NCBI RefSeq assembly: GCF_947568225.1
Contig: NZ_CANOOQ010000001.1
Location: 2,542,001-2,606,000, forward strand
Source: Faecalispora anaeroviscerum
Lineage (GTDB): Bacteria; Bacillota; Clostridia; Oscillospirales; Acutalibacteraceae
DNA: 64,000 bases
Direction: 5' to 3'
A model generated the notes under the pieces. That model saw only the letters and a list, made by a program, of their open reading frames with translations, searched no databases and was not told where the DNA came from. Made by a program: the position numbers and the translations under genes. Of this stretch, positions 63,995 through 64,000 are shown one piece after another (the first letter of the stretch is position 1; each line of letters starts with the position of its first letter).

Positions 63995-64000
63995 AAAAAT

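Larger units (their letters stand above)
56727..64000. mobile_element. Integrated genetic element, left end and body; right end outside the window
   Basis: The left boundary is the abrupt loss of tRNA-Thr sequence at about 56726. The contents are AT-rich relative to the flanking host DNA and include a tyrosine integrase, an HTH-metallopeptidase regulator, a DarTG-like module and a serine recombinase. No copy of the missing tRNA half was seen before the right end of the window, so attR lies beyond. No conjugation or phage structural genes are visible, so the type (ICE, IME or prophage remnant) is open. Confidence 0.7.

Overview
The window looks like chromosomal DNA of a spore-forming, probably motile member of the Clostridia, most likely Oscillospiraceae/Ruminococcaceae. 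The evidence is a gerA-type germination operon, three chemoreceptors with cheW, a T-box leader, SLH-domain surface protein, Bce-type peptide-antibiotic detoxification module, CsoR/CopZ copper genes, and the recA-recX-rimO-pgsA order with low-GC-Firmicute promoters and ribosome binding sites. The host backbone has moderate GC; about 56.7 kb to the right end is visibly AT-richer and is an integrated element.

Layout. 0-0.7 kb: end of a copper ATPase gene, copZ and csoR. 1-6.1 kb: chemoreceptor, tRNA-Lys with an adjoining IS3/IS150-type remnant, then cheW and a second chemoreceptor on the minus strand. 7-14.8 kb: complete kdpFABC-kdpDE potassium system. 14.9-20.5 kb: uppP converging on bceRS-bceAB, a lipid II cycle / bacitracin-type defence neighbourhood. 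20.8-26.6 kb: one 1922-residue secreted surface protein with TIG, cadherin-like and fibronectin-like repeats, three SLH domains and C-terminal cell-wall-binding repeats. 26.7-30.8 kb: gerA-gerC-small membrane protein-gerB. 31-32.6 kb: two-subunit L-serine dehydratase. 33-34.8 kb: third chemoreceptor. 35.2-38.6 kb: PII-like protein with a DUF1538 membrane protein, then a flippase-like membrane protein. 38.9-39.1 kb: tandem palindromic repeats. 39.3-42 kb: Zn/Cd ATPase with its ArsR/SmtB repressor and operator. 42.3-47.7 kb: FG-GAP lipoprotein, two-component system, yqhQ, prmC. 48-51.7 kb: recA, recX, rimO, pgsA. 51.7-53.4 kb: a 1.8 kb gene-free stretch containing a candidate structured ncRNA with its own promoter and terminator, a fold-back repeat and dispersed repeats, ending in a cysteine T-box. 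53.4-56.2 kb: cysE, cysS and ybaK.

56.7 kb to the end: a tRNA-Thr gene is cut in its anticodon arm and followed by an element carrying an XRE/ImmA metallopeptidase with an uncharacterised partner, a tyrosine integrase with a fused N-terminal excisionase-like HTH, a small HTH gene followed by a macrodomain protein and a DarT-like ADP-ribosyltransferase (a DarTG-like toxin-antitoxin module with antitoxin first), and a serine recombinase. The right end of the element is not visible.

The most interesting items are the DarTG-like module with its small upstream HTH gene, the broken tRNA-Thr whose retained promoter now reads into an element-borne terminator, the unassigned structured RNA at 51.8-52.0 kb, the palindromic repeats, and the doubly anchored surface protein. 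All assignments are from reading sequence and remembered family features; no database search was possible.
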